Source: Candidatus Omnitrophota bacterium (GTDB lineage Bacteria; Omnitrophota; Gorgyraeia; 2-02-FULL-51-18). Taken from it: 18,717 nucleotides of DNA. Made by a program: the position numbers and the translations under genes. The notes under the pieces are model-generated. The model had not been told where the DNA came from. It worked only from the letters and a program-made list of their open reading frames with translations, and ran no database searches. The stretch is from NCBI GenBank assembly GCA_016196505.1, contig JACPXO010000095.1:1-18717 (forward strand). Reading direction: 5' to 3'. Each line of letters begins with the position of its first letter. Positions within the stretch are counted from its first letter, which is position 1. Below are positions 8,131 through 15,277 of this stretch, piece by piece.

Positions 8131-9129
8131 CTACCGCTTTCGCCCGATCATGATAAAAAAACCACCTTCGCGGTCTCCGGTCAAGAGCTGCCACGTTTGG
8201 ACCAGGAAATGGTCCAGCCCGGAGCCCTCGGCATTTTTCACGAACAATTTTTCATCCGATGAGAAATTTTGCAGGAGCGCCGGCTTTGGGATCCCGTTCA
8301 AGTACTCGAACCCTTCCCGCTTGAACCAGCCCAGGAGCTCTCCAAAGGTATGTTTAGACTCATGGGGGTTTTTATACTGGTCCATGAACCAGGCGTTCTT
8401 CTTCCTCTCCCCGAGGGACTTTTCGCGGAGACGGTAGTCCAAAGATCTGAACCGGTCCCCGAAAAGATTGAAGATAGCCCGCCGAATGTCCGTCGGGATC
8501 CGGCTATAGGCGTTGTAAAGCCCTATGATGATGTGCCCGCCTTTTTTCACGAGTTTGCCGATCGACCGGAACCCCCCGCAAGGGTCGCTGGTGTGATGAA
8601 GCACCCCGTTGGAGATCACAAGATCGAAACTTTCCGGTCTGAAAACCGGCTTGAAAAGATTCATCTGCAGGAACCGCACGTTTTGAATATCGTTTTTTTG
8701 CCTAAAGGATTCGGCCATCCTCAGCGAATTCAAACAAATGTCCGCCCCCACCACCTGTCGGTCGAAGGTCAAACCCAAAAAATTGGACAGCTGCCCCGTC
8801 CCGCAGCCGGCTTCAAGGACCCTGGCGCCGTGCGGGATCTGTTCATCCAGCGACCGCGCGAAAAACCCCCTTTCGGATTTGATCCTAAGGGTCGCCGCCG
8901 AATCGACAAGCTCGTAGTCAGGGAACGGGGTTTTCTCGTAAAAGGCCTTGATGCGTTCCGTCACGTCCTCTGCCGATGAGAATTGGTTATCCAGGAACAA
9001 AAGCGGGACCCCTGAGTCGGGGTCCACAAGAAATTGGCGGCCGCATTGGACACAGGCGATCTTTGTCTTTGGTTCGGAGGGCTTGAGCGCTCCAAAGCAT
9101 TGGGGGCAGACGATCCCGTCGAGATCCAC
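8131..9129 (-). CDS. Class I SAM-dependent methyltransferase with N-terminal zinc ribbon
   Basis: The protein has 332 residues from a GTG at 9129-9127, chosen because a strong AGGAGG (9139-9144 on the + strand as CCTCCT) stands 9 bases upstream. An N-terminal Trm112-like zinc ribbon has two Cys pairs (Cys8/Cys11 and Cys26/Cys29). The Rossmann methyltransferase fold follows: motif I VLEAGCGTG (104-112), acidic residue Asp130 at the end of beta 2, and FDLVISNGVLHHTSDP (168-183) as the post-II/motif IV region. It resembles the Methyltransf_11/25 group found in many polysaccharide loci and in tRNA- or quinone-modifying enzymes. Here it most likely methylates a sugar hydroxyl or a carrier-linked intermediate; a metabolite substrate cannot be excluded. 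It follows the epimerase gene by only 4 bases. Confidence 0.92.
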   Translation of the reverse strand: MDLDGIVCPQCFGALKPSEPKTKIACVQCGRQFLVDPDSGVPLLFLDNQFSSAEDVTERIKAFYEKTPFPDYELVDSAATLRIKSERGFFARSLDEQIPHGARVLEAGCGTGQLSNFLGLTFDRQVVGADICLNSLRMAESFRQKNDIQNVRFLQMNLFKPVFRPESFDLVISNGVLHHTSDPCGGFRSIGKLVKKGGHIIIGLYNAYSRIPTDIRRAIFNLFGDRFRSLDYRLREKSLGERKKNAWFMDQYKNPHESKHTFGELLGWFKREGFEYLNGIPKPALLQNFSSDEKLFVKNAEGSGLDHFLVQTWQLLTGDREGGFFIMIGRKR

Positions 9130-9133
9130 GGGC

Positions 9134-10129
9134 TCACTCCTCCTTTCCCAGATAACGGAACCAATCTTCCGTGGCCTTTTCGATGGTGTCGGTGGTCCAA
9201 ACCGGCAGGTCCTTAAAATCCTCCAGATGCTTTAAAAGGATCCCAACACCTTCCTCGATCGGAACTTTCGGGTTCCAGCCCGTCAGGCGGCGGATCTTGG
9301 AAATATCGGCAAAGGTGCAATCCGGCTCCCCGGGTCTTTTGGGGATGTGCACGGTTTTGCCTCCGCCGAGCAATTGGACGATCGTGTTAACGCTGACAGT
9401 TCTCCCGGAACCGACGTTCAAGATCTCATTCCTAAGATCGCTTCGGGCCACGGTCAGCATGGCCTCGATGACATCGCTCACGTAAGTAAAGTCCCGCGTC
9501 TGGGTCCCGTCGCCGACGATGGTCAAGGAGGCCCCGTGGATCTTTTGAGGCAAAAATACTTTGAAAACGGCCCCGTAAGTCCCGTGGGTCCTGGCCCGAG
9601 GCCCGTAAACGTTGAAAAAACGCAACGAGTTGACGTTCATCTTGTACACGCGGCCCCAGTGCATCACGATCTGTTCCCCGAGAAATTTTGTGAGCGCATA
9701 AGGGTATTCGGGACGGATCTCTGACTCCTCCGAAGTGGGCGTGCGGTCCGGGATCCCATAACACGAGGAAGAGGCGGCGTAAAGGACGCGGTTCACCCGC
9801 GCCTGACGGGCGCACTCCATGACCTCAAAAGTCCCATGGACATTGGATCTGAAATAGGCGTCCGGGTGTTGAATGGACGGGACGATATCGGCTAAGGCGG
9901 CCAAGTGATACACCGTGTCCACGCCTGAAAAAAAGGGTTCTATGCTTTTACGGTCTGAAACGTCCGCTTTCTGCACGGTGAGCGACCGGTGTGCCTGGAC
10001 GGACCGTAAATTCTTAGGCGACCCGTTTGAAAAATCGTCCAGGACGACCACTTCGTTCTTTTCTTCGAGGAGACGCTCCACCAAATGGCTTCCGATAAAG
10101 CCCGCCCCGCCGGTCACCAGCGCTTTCAT
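9134..10129 (-). CDS. NAD-dependent epimerase/dehydratase (UDP-sugar 4-epimerase-like SDR)
   Basis: The protein has 331 residues. The extended-SDR Rossmann fold starts with VTGGAGFIGSH (5-15), with DD at 31-32 binding the adenosine ribose of NAD. DTVYHLAALA (71-80) is a further cofactor contact. The catalytic set is Ser-Ser-Ser (120-122) plus Tyr144-x3-Lys148 in YPYALTK. RFFNVYGPRA and DFTYVSDVIEA are typical of UDP-glucose/UDP-GlcNAc 4-epimerases of the GalE/WbpP type and of UDP-glucuronate decarboxylases. Such enzymes invert C4 of, or decarboxylate, a UDP- or other NDP-sugar to supply the glycan. The substrate cannot be settled from sequence alone. The start ATG is separated from the upstream small membrane gene by a 103-base spacer. 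The stop is followed 4 bases later by the methyltransferase GTG. Confidence 0.93.
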   Translation of the reverse strand: MKALVTGGAGFIGSHLVERLLEEKNEVVVLDDFSNGSPKNLRSVQAHRSLTVQKADVSDRKSIEPFFSGVDTVYHLAALADIVPSIQHPDAYFRSNVHGTFEVMECARQARVNRVLYAASSSCYGIPDRTPTSEESEIRPEYPYALTKFLGEQIVMHWGRVYKMNVNSLRFFNVYGPRARTHGTYGAVFKVFLPQKIHGASLTIVGDGTQTRDFTYVSDVIEAMLTVARSDLRNEILNVGSGRTVSVNTIVQLLGGGKTVHIPKRPGEPDCTFADISKIRRLTGWNPKVPIEEGVGILLKHLEDFKDLPVWTTDTIEKATEDWFRYLGKEE

Positions 10130-10232
10130 GCGAGGGTCTCCCGGTCAAATCGGAACCATTGCCGCCAGGCGCGTAAAACGTACGCCACCGTCAGAAAAAA
10201 GCGGTTGGCTATCGTGCAACGGCCGGCCGCGT

Positions 10233-10526
10233 CTATCCGTAGCTCAAATTGAATAAATGAAAATAGGCATACCCCCAACTATTGAAAACAATCCCTACGA
10301 AAAGAAACGTGTACACCGCCCGGGCCCATGGAAATGCCTGAGGGCGGAACATGAAAAAACCGGCCAAGGCCATCAAAAGCGGAAGATTGAGGAACAGGAC
10401 GAGGCGGATCAAGGATAACTGCGGCGAGACCGCGACGCGCGATCCCCCCAAGCGGCAGACCCCTGCGTGAACGAAAAATATCAAGAAAGGCGCCACCGCC
10501 ACGCCGAAGAGAAACGCAGGGCTCAT
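10233..10526 (-). CDS. Small polytopic membrane protein next to GT2
   Basis: The product has 97 residues from an ATG at 10526, which overlaps the glycosyltransferase TGA as ATGA. A longer open frame to 10622 would lie inside the GT2 gene, and its extra residues look like out-of-frame translation. Three hydrophobic segments are evident: about 3-20 (PAFLFGVAVAPFLIFFVH), 43-62 and 69-88. The C-terminus ends YAYFHLFNLSYG. I do not recognise a named domain. Its tight coupling to the GT2 gene, which has no membrane helices of its own at its end, suggests a membrane partner of that enzyme. The end may be shortened: the next 100 bases contain another hydrophobic reading frame (see findings). Confidence 0.7.
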   Translation of the reverse strand: MSPAFLFGVAVAPFLIFFVHAGVCRLGGSRVAVSPQLSLIRLVLFLNLPLLMALAGFFMFRPQAFPWARAVYTFLFVGIVFNSWGYAYFHLFNLSYG

Positions 10527-11308
10527 GAGTGGCCCAGGGCCTGAGTGCGGCGGTACGTGGCGGACTGCGGGTGCAGCAAAAGATTGGACTGCCCGATCTT
10601 TCTCAAGACGTGCACGTCCCACATCAATTTTAAATAACCTCGCATCACCACATAGAAAGATTTGAATGAAAGCGCCTTGGTTTTGCCTTCATGCCTGGGT
10701 TTCAAAAAATAAGGGACTTCGGCGTAAAGATACCCCAAACGGATGAGGCGGATCAAAAGCTCCGTTTGATAAAAAAATCCCTTGGAGTAGAGTTTAATGT
10801 CCTTCAAGACGCGGCTGTTGTAAATGACGGCGCCGTTGGTATAGTTCAGATTGGTGCCGAATGAAAAATTGACGATGAACCGGTAGCAGGACGAAATGAC
10901 CCTCCGCATCCGCGAGCGGACTTCTATATTTTGAACGAAAGGAACAATGATATCCAGATCGTTGGCCAGGTAGTAATAGGTAAACACCTCCTCGGGAGCG
11001 TTCTCATTGTCGCCCGGGATCATCGTCACGTAATCCATATGCGACGCCTGGACTCCGCCCCAGAAAGACGCCCCTATCCCCTGCGGCTCGGCATGGTTCA
11101 GCACCCGCACCCTTTTATCGAGGCGGGACAGACTTTCCGCGATCTCAAACGTCCGGTCCCGGCTGCCGTCGTTCACGACGATGATCTCTCCATCAATACG
11201 GGAACGGCCGAACGCCGAAAGCGTAGCCCGAACGGCCTGTTCCAGATTTTTTTCTTCATTGAGACAGGGCATCACCACCGTGAGCGAGGGCAAAGAACGC
11301 GTTTCCAT
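10523..11308 (-). CDS. Family 2 glycosyltransferase (DPM1/ArnC-like GT-A fold)
   Basis: The protein has 261 residues. The GT-A start is LTVVMPCLNEEKNLEQAV (9-26), then EIIVVNDGSRDRT (41-53) with the nucleotide-binding Asp47. MIPGDNENAPEE (97-107) stands where the usual metal-binding D-x-D is expected. EGKTKAL near the C-terminal part resembles the loop that follows the catalytic base region in polyprenyl-phosphate glycosyltransferases. Unlike many ArnC-type enzymes it has no C-terminal transmembrane pair. The small membrane protein encoded immediately downstream could supply this. It probably transfers a sugar to a polyprenyl phosphate or a growing lipid-linked glycan at the cytoplasmic face, which would fit a donor role for the GT39-like enzymes further along. 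The ATG follows the upstream TGA directly. Confidence 0.92.
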   Translation of the reverse strand: METRSLPSLTVVMPCLNEEKNLEQAVRATLSAFGRSRIDGEIIVVNDGSRDRTFEIAESLSRLDKRVRVLNHAEPQGIGASFWGGVQASHMDYVTMIPGDNENAPEEVFTYYYLANDLDIIVPFVQNIEVRSRMRRVISSCYRFIVNFSFGTNLNYTNGAVIYNSRVLKDIKLYSKGFFYQTELLIRLIRLGYLYAEVPYFLKPRHEGKTKALSFKSFYVVMRGYLKLMWDVHVLRKIGQSNLLLHPQSATYRRTQALGHS

Positions 11309-11812
11309 TCAGCCCTTTCCGATCTCAAACCCCAAGAAACGGCGGTAGGCGATAAAAAAATCGGTGAGGATCTTACCGGCCAACGTCAACTCCCAGTTGC
11401 CGTTTCGGCGGGAAACAAAAACGTCGTTTTGAAGTTCTTCCATTTTTCGGACGTGAAAACTTCCCCCGCGGCCGAGCGCTTCGCAAATGTCACGAACCTG
11501 AAGCCCTTGAGACCCGCTGGCCTGTATCAAAAGAAGGATACGAAAACTTGGGATATCCGCTTTAAGAGCTGGGTAAGTCTGGAGATAAACGACCGCCAGA
11601 GAAAAGTAAAGAAGCGCGCCGGCACAAAGTTCGTGCCGGGGCCATAGGCCTAAACGATCACCACAAAGAAATAAAAAAAATGGGACGAAGAGAAAATGAG
11701 CCACCAAAAAAAATATCTCTTTTTTAACCTTCCACAGGCGCCAGATAGCCAAATGTGCTGAAAACAAAAGAAGAAAAAGAAGGCCTCCGATGAAAAACGG
11801 CACAGCGGTCAT
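11309..11812 (-). CDS. Three-helix membrane protein with C-terminal winged-helix-like domain
   Basis: The product has 167 residues from an ATG at 11812-11810 that overlaps the preceding TGA as ATGA. A frame extending to 11884 exists, but it lies inside the upstream gene. Three hydrophobic segments are seen: about 3-25, 33-50 and 62-80. The remaining part (about 88-165) is soluble and looks like a MarR/ArsR-type winged helix: RILLLIQASGSQGLQVRDIC, then a recognition-helix candidate around FHVRKMEELQND, a wing VSRRNGNWELT, and LAGKILTDFFIAYRRFL as closing helix. This would be a membrane-tethered transcription factor or a protein-interaction domain reusing the fold. No family name is recognised. 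It lies between an uncharacterised gene and the GT2 gene. The fold call is visual and moderate in certainty. Confidence 0.75.
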   Translation of the reverse strand: MTAVPFFIGGLLFLLLFSAHLAIWRLWKVKKEIFFLVAHFLFVPFFLFLCGDRLGLWPRHELCAGALLYFSLAVVYLQTYPALKADIPSFRILLLIQASGSQGLQVRDICEALGRGGSFHVRKMEELQNDVFVSRRNGNWELTLAGKILTDFFIAYRRFLGFEIGKG

Positions 11813-12210
11813 GGTTTTAAGCCCAGATTTTCCTTCGGTGGCGTGTGCGAAACAGGAGGTTTTGAATCCGCGGTGCGATGGCATCCGAAATAGGGCTGGT
11901 TTTCAAGCGCGGCGACTTTCTTTTCGGCGGCGGCGCAAACAAAATTTTCCAAGGCCTTTCCCATATGTTCCAGAGTCGCCCCCTTACCCCCGCCGGAGCC
12001 CTCGCCCTTCTCAACAAAATAATCCCGCAAGAGCGCTTCCACGGCCTGCGGGCAGGGTTCCGGCGGATCAGGGTAAGACGACAAGCGGAGCGCGGCGATC
12101 GCCCCAGCCAATTCCTGAACGCGGCTGGCCGGGTCCGTCGTTTCCTTAAGCGGCAATTTTAACTTTGCCGCCCACCGCCTGATCTCTTCGTACGCGACTT
12201 TACTTTCCAT
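11809..12210 (-). CDS. Uncharacterised 133-aa protein
   Basis: I do not recognise this protein. The ATG at 12210 is preceded by GAAAGG with 5 bases of spacing, a good ribosome site, which supports it as a real gene although it overlaps the Nudix 3' end by about 50 bases. The sequence is mostly helical in character and soluble: MESKVAYEEIRRWAAKL at the start, an acidic and proline-containing middle (SSYPDPPEPCPQAVE), a glycine-rich loop (GEGSGGGKG, residues about 70-78), then ENFVCAAAEKKVAALE and a polar, proline-rich tail with one more Cys. There is no signal peptide and no membrane segment. Its stop overlaps the start of the membrane/winged-helix gene as ATGA, so the two may act together. 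Confidence 0.7.
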   Translation of the reverse strand: MESKVAYEEIRRWAAKLKLPLKETTDPASRVQELAGAIAALRLSSYPDPPEPCPQAVEALLRDYFVEKGEGSGGGKGATLEHMGKALENFVCAAAEKKVAALENQPYFGCHRTADSKPPVSHTPPKENLGLKP

Positions 12211-12653
12211 GTTGACCTTTCATTTGGGTCGACGGCAGAAAAATACGGTTTGAAAGCCTCGCGGCTTAGAGGATGTTGCCTCAATTTTAGCACTTGATCC
12301 ACCGGAATTAAAGCGGCTTTTTGCCCTTCATGACAACGGATCCCGTTTTCCGGGGACGAGAGCTCCCCGGTAAAGATATGATAAACTCCGGCGGCCTTCC
12401 CTGTCTTTCTGACCAATACTTTAAAAGCCCTCAGATTCTTCACCTGAGCTTCAAATTCTTCCTTAAGTTCCCTTCGGACGGCTTTGAGCGGTTCCTCGCC
12501 GGAGCGTACGTGCCCGCCCGGCGCGCAGGTCCAATACCCCGGGAACGCGATACCGCGCTTTTTGTCCCGGAGCTGGCATAGGATCCTCCGCCTCTTGGTC
12601 TTCACGATACACCCTGCAAAAACGGGCAACGCTTTTGAGCTTTGTTTATTCAA
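12159..12653 (-). CDS. Nudix hydrolase
   Basis: The Nudix box reads GHVRSGEEPLKAVRREL followed by KEEFEA. This fits G-x5-E-x7-R-E-U-x-E-E-x-G-U except that the last Gly is Glu. The catalytic RELKEE core is intact. It is preceded by the expected beta strands VFAGCIVKTKRRRILCQLRD and WTCAPGG. The family cleaves nucleoside diphosphates linked to another moiety, such as NDP-sugars, NTPs or cofactors. The start is uncertain. The frame is open to a TTG at 12749, which overlaps 85 bases of the radical SAM gene. An ATG lies at 12707, a TTG at 12653 just after the radical SAM stop (given here), and a GTG at 12605 has a nearby CAGGG but would remove the first strand. In this locus it may process or remove a nucleotide-sugar or nucleotide by-product. 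Confidence 0.8.
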   Translation of the reverse strand: MNKQSSKALPVFAGCIVKTKRRRILCQLRDKKRGIAFPGYWTCAPGGHVRSGEEPLKAVRRELKEEFEAQVKNLRAFKVLVRKTGKAAGVYHIFTGELSSPENGIRCHEGQKAALIPVDQVLKLRQHPLSREAFKPYFSAVDPNERSTWKVKSRTKRSGGGRQS

Positions 12654-12664
12654 TCGGAGAGAAA

Positions 12665-14119
12665 TTAAATGAAGTTGACGTGCTCGGGAGGGTTCTTTAA
12701 ATCCCATAGGTATTTGTTGATGTAATCCTGCCGGCAACCGACCGCGCAATCCTTGTGGACATCCACCGAATCGCTCACGTCTTTGTGCACGGCCCAGTAA
12801 CGGTCGCTCATCACGATATCATAGAAAGAGGTCTCGTGGATATCGCCGCAATAAAAACGCTCCTTGTTAAAAAAGGGCCCGCAGGGGTAGACCTTCCCAT
12901 TGCCGGAGATCTGCAGCAGGAATGGCGTGCCATAGCAAACATCGTACTTGCGGTATCCGTCCTTGTAAAGCGCGGTCTCGCCGGCGGCGTTGATCTTGTC
13001 CCATTTGACCTGCACGACATAATTCTCGTTGGAATAGGTTTCGGCTTCTTTGAGAATGTCACTCACGCTCAGGTAGCTCTTATAGTCGATGCCTATTTCC
13101 TTGTACTCGGAGTCGGAACACTGTTTAATCACAAAATAGTCCACGCCGAGATCCGCCCCAAGCTTGGCTTCTTTGATCACCTGGTCATAGCACTCGGGGA
13201 TCAGCACCATCTGAAGTCCGATCGTGCAACGGTAACTGTACTGTTTTTTCAACGCCACAAGGGCCCTGATCTTTTCGACGAGGATGTGAAAACTATCGGC
13301 GCTGGCCTGATGGACGCGCGAAAAACCCTCCGCGTCGCCGCAGGAGAGATTGATACGCACCCAGGTCATGTTCCGAAGTACGTCATGCGCGCGATCCATG
13401 TCCAGCCGCACGCCGTTGGTCGCCATGGAAGTATCAACGCCCACTTTACGCGCTAAAACAGCGGCGTCATAGACGGCCGGGTTCAGGGTCGGCTCGCCGT
13501 CCCCGATAAAACCGATCGAGCGAACCCCTAAACGGCCGCAGTCCTCGATGTAGCGCAAAAGCGCCTTCTCGCCGATCATGGTGCCCTTGGTCATGTTTTG
13601 AACCACGGCGTAACAGTACAGACAGGCCACATTGCAAAATTTTGTCAGGCCCATGTCAATGTGGATCGGCGCGAACCGCTTGCCTTCAAGCCAGGCCTGC
13701 ACCCGGTCCGTGTGATAGGCCATTTTATGCCCGTCGAAACGGAAACGCTGGGGTTTGTTCCTGTGGCTTGGGCCGGTGAAAGCGTTCGGCGCGTCCGATC
13801 CGTCCTTCCAGGTCGGATCTAACCGCACTACGCCAACCTCGTCGTCGTATTCCACATACTCCAATTGCTGTTTTTTGTTTTCCAGTTTTTCTATCTTGGT
13901 AGTGTCTTTTCGTAGGGCGTCGAGAGCTTCTTTTTCTTTCTGCTGGTTGTGCAACGCCTTACGGTCGACAATGGTGTTGGACGTGCGGAGTTTATGGCCG
14001 GGATTGGAAGCCAAAGGGGCGTCGTCGGGAATCGCCGTTTTGACTTCTTTTCCGTAACGGTTGATGCCGGTTTTGATGTCCTGATCGTCGTTATTTTTAG
14101 GTTTATCGCCCATACTCAT
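12665..14119 (-). CDS. Radical SAM/SPASM domain protein (full length)
   Basis: The protein has 484 residues. The radical SAM cluster motif is Cys162-x3-Cys166-x2-Cys169 (CNVACLYC), followed by GFIGDGEPTLNP (203-213), the SAM-binding GGE-like motif. The C-terminal SPASM-like part has Cys395, Cys413, Cys424, Cys458 and Cys462, expected to hold auxiliary iron-sulfur. An unusual 150-residue N-terminal extension is very polar, with a probable coiled coil at about 53-88. The last residues are WDLKNPPEHVNFI, nearly the same as those of the second radical SAM gene at the right edge. SPASM proteins carry out radical chemistry on peptides, sugars or alcohols. In this locus a sugar or lipid-linked glycan substrate is plausible but unproven. 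The gene has a 61-base upstream spacer, long for this operon, and no obvious Shine-Dalgarno. ATGs at 14119 and 14113 are both possible starts. Confidence 0.93.
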   Translation of the reverse strand: MSMGDKPKNNDDQDIKTGINRYGKEVKTAIPDDAPLASNPGHKLRTSNTIVDRKALHNQQKEKEALDALRKDTTKIEKLENKKQQLEYVEYDDEVGVVRLDPTWKDGSDAPNAFTGPSHRNKPQRFRFDGHKMAYHTDRVQAWLEGKRFAPIHIDMGLTKFCNVACLYCYAVVQNMTKGTMIGEKALLRYIEDCGRLGVRSIGFIGDGEPTLNPAVYDAAVLARKVGVDTSMATNGVRLDMDRAHDVLRNMTWVRINLSCGDAEGFSRVHQASADSFHILVEKIRALVALKKQYSYRCTIGLQMVLIPECYDQVIKEAKLGADLGVDYFVIKQCSDSEYKEIGIDYKSYLSVSDILKEAETYSNENYVVQVKWDKINAAGETALYKDGYRKYDVCYGTPFLLQISGNGKVYPCGPFFNKERFYCGDIHETSFYDIVMSDRYWAVHKDVSDSVDVHKDCAVGCRQDYINKYLWDLKNPPEHVNFI

Positions 14120-14134
14120 TCTGAGTTTTTTGGT

Positions 14135-14177
14135 AAGTGATCAAGGTCACTTTATACACTATCCCAGGGGGTGTCAA
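14135..14177 (-). promoter_or_regulatory. Candidate promoter/operator before the radical SAM gene
   Basis: On the minus strand the spacer holds TTGACA (14172-14177) and TATAAA (14151-14156) separated by 15 bases, shorter than the usual 17. An inverted repeat AAGTGA-6 bases-TCACTT (14135-14152) overlaps the -10-like box by two bases. This would be a sensible place for a repressor or activator. The -35-like box abuts the E1 beta stop codon (14180-14182). The boxes could be chance, and no terminator separates the two genes, so read-through from upstream is expected anyway. Confidence 0.3.
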
Positions 14178-14179
14178 GG

Positions 14180-15277
14180 TCAAAATGGTCCTTTAAAATC
14201 AAAAGCCGGCACATCCAGGGGGCCTTGCCGGCGAAGCGTCGACACCCCCCGTAGAACAAGCCCATTTTTGTCTAATCCCAGCAATTCCCCTATCTCAGTG
14301 ACAATATCCCCGGCCTCAGGGTAACAATCGGAAGCCAGAAAATGTGAGGTGGGAATAGGGTGGTCTCCCAGGGCAATGCGACGAGGGGACTTTTTAAGCT
14401 GGTTAAAAGCTTTTTCGCTCACCTGGGCCAAGATTTCTCCGGAGACTCCTCCCGTTTTCCAAGCCGTGTCGCAAACGAGCAAATGCCCTGTTTTTTTCAC
14501 GGAATCCACCACAAGAGACGTGTCCAGGGGATTAACCGACCTGAGGTCTATGACTTCCGCCTCTATTCCGTGACTCTCCAAATACTTAGAGGCCCGTAAC
14601 GCCTCTATGGTCATGTATGAAAGCGAGGCCACGGTGACCTGACCGCCCTTTCTAACCACCCTTGCTTTATCCAAAGGAACGCGGTAAATCCCTTCGGGCA
14701 CTTCGTCTTTAAACCCATGAAGCCATCGATGTTCCATGAAAATTACCGGATTATTGTCCTCTATCGCCGAAATAAGCATGCCCTTGGCATCCGAAGGCGT
14801 TGACGGCATCACCACTTTCAAACCCGGCACATGAGCAAATAGGGCCTGCAGACTTTGCGAGTGCTGAGGCCCCTGGCCCCAGCCGCGCCCGATCAGAACA
14901 CGGATCACCAGAGGGACTGTTCCCTTTCCGTTGAACATAAAATGCCATTTAGCGGCGTTGTTCACCATCTGGTCCATGGCTAAAAAGGTGAAGTCAACGC
15001 GCTGGTGGACCATCACGGGCCTGAATCCGGCCAGCGCCAAGCCGATCAGAGCACCTGTCATGGCGTTCTCCGACAGAGGCATGTCCAACACCCTTTCGGC
15101 GCCAAACTCCTCTCTCAAGCCCAATGTCGTGCCAAAGATCCCTTTGGGATCAGGCACCCCCTCTCCCACCACCAAAACACTCGGGTCTTTGCGCATCGAG
15201 ATCGCGGTGGCTTCGCGAATGGCCTCGGCATAACTGATCAAGCGGATGGCTTTTTCTGTTTTGGTCTTAGTCGGCAT
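14180..15277 (-). CDS. 2-oxoacid dehydrogenase-type E1 beta subunit (transketolase-like)
   Basis: The protein has 365 residues and pairs with the E1 alpha gene upstream, whose stop it overlaps by 11 bases. The pyrimidine-binding half has ISYAEAIREA (14-23), VLVVGEGV and MPLSENAMTGALIGLALAG, where Glu70 is the residue that activates the thiamine cofactor. RVDFTFLAMDQMVNNAAKW follows as the family's cofactor/partner-binding region. The C-terminal transketolase-C part has VIDLRSVNPLD, typical of E1 beta. Such alpha2-beta2 enzymes decarboxylate a 2-oxo acid on thiamine diphosphate and pass the carbon unit to lipoyl-E2, or, when alone, to another acceptor. No E2, E3 or lipoyl domain is encoded in the window, so a use in sugar or precursor synthesis rather than energy metabolism is inferred. 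Confidence 0.93.
   Translation of the reverse strand: MPTKTKTEKAIRLISYAEAIREATAISMRKDPSVLVVGEGVPDPKGIFGTTLGLREEFGAERVLDMPLSENAMTGALIGLALAGFRPVMVHQRVDFTFLAMDQMVNNAAKWHFMFNGKGTVPLVIRVLIGRGWGQGPQHSQSLQALFAHVPGLKVVMPSTPSDAKGMLISAIEDNNPVIFMEHRWLHGFKDEVPEGIYRVPLDKARVVRKGGQVTVASLSYMTIEALRASKYLESHGIEAEVIDLRSVNPLDTSLVVDSVKKTGHLLVCDTAWKTGGVSGEILAQVSEKAFNQLKKSPRRIALGDHPIPTSHFLASDCYPEAGDIVTEIGELLGLDKNGLVLRGVSTLRRQGPLDVPAFDFKGPF

Noticed and set aside
8269..8979. 236-codon + strand frame
   Set aside because: It is antisense to the methyltransferase, where motif I and the zinc ribbon clearly define the minus-strand gene.
10931..11647. 238-codon + strand frame spanning the GT2 and membrane gene boundary
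   Set aside because: It crosses two well-supported minus-strand genes and has no motif or ribosome site.
12755..13456. 233-codon + strand frame
   Set aside because: It is antisense to the radical SAM gene and has a His/Val-rich shadow composition with no domain.
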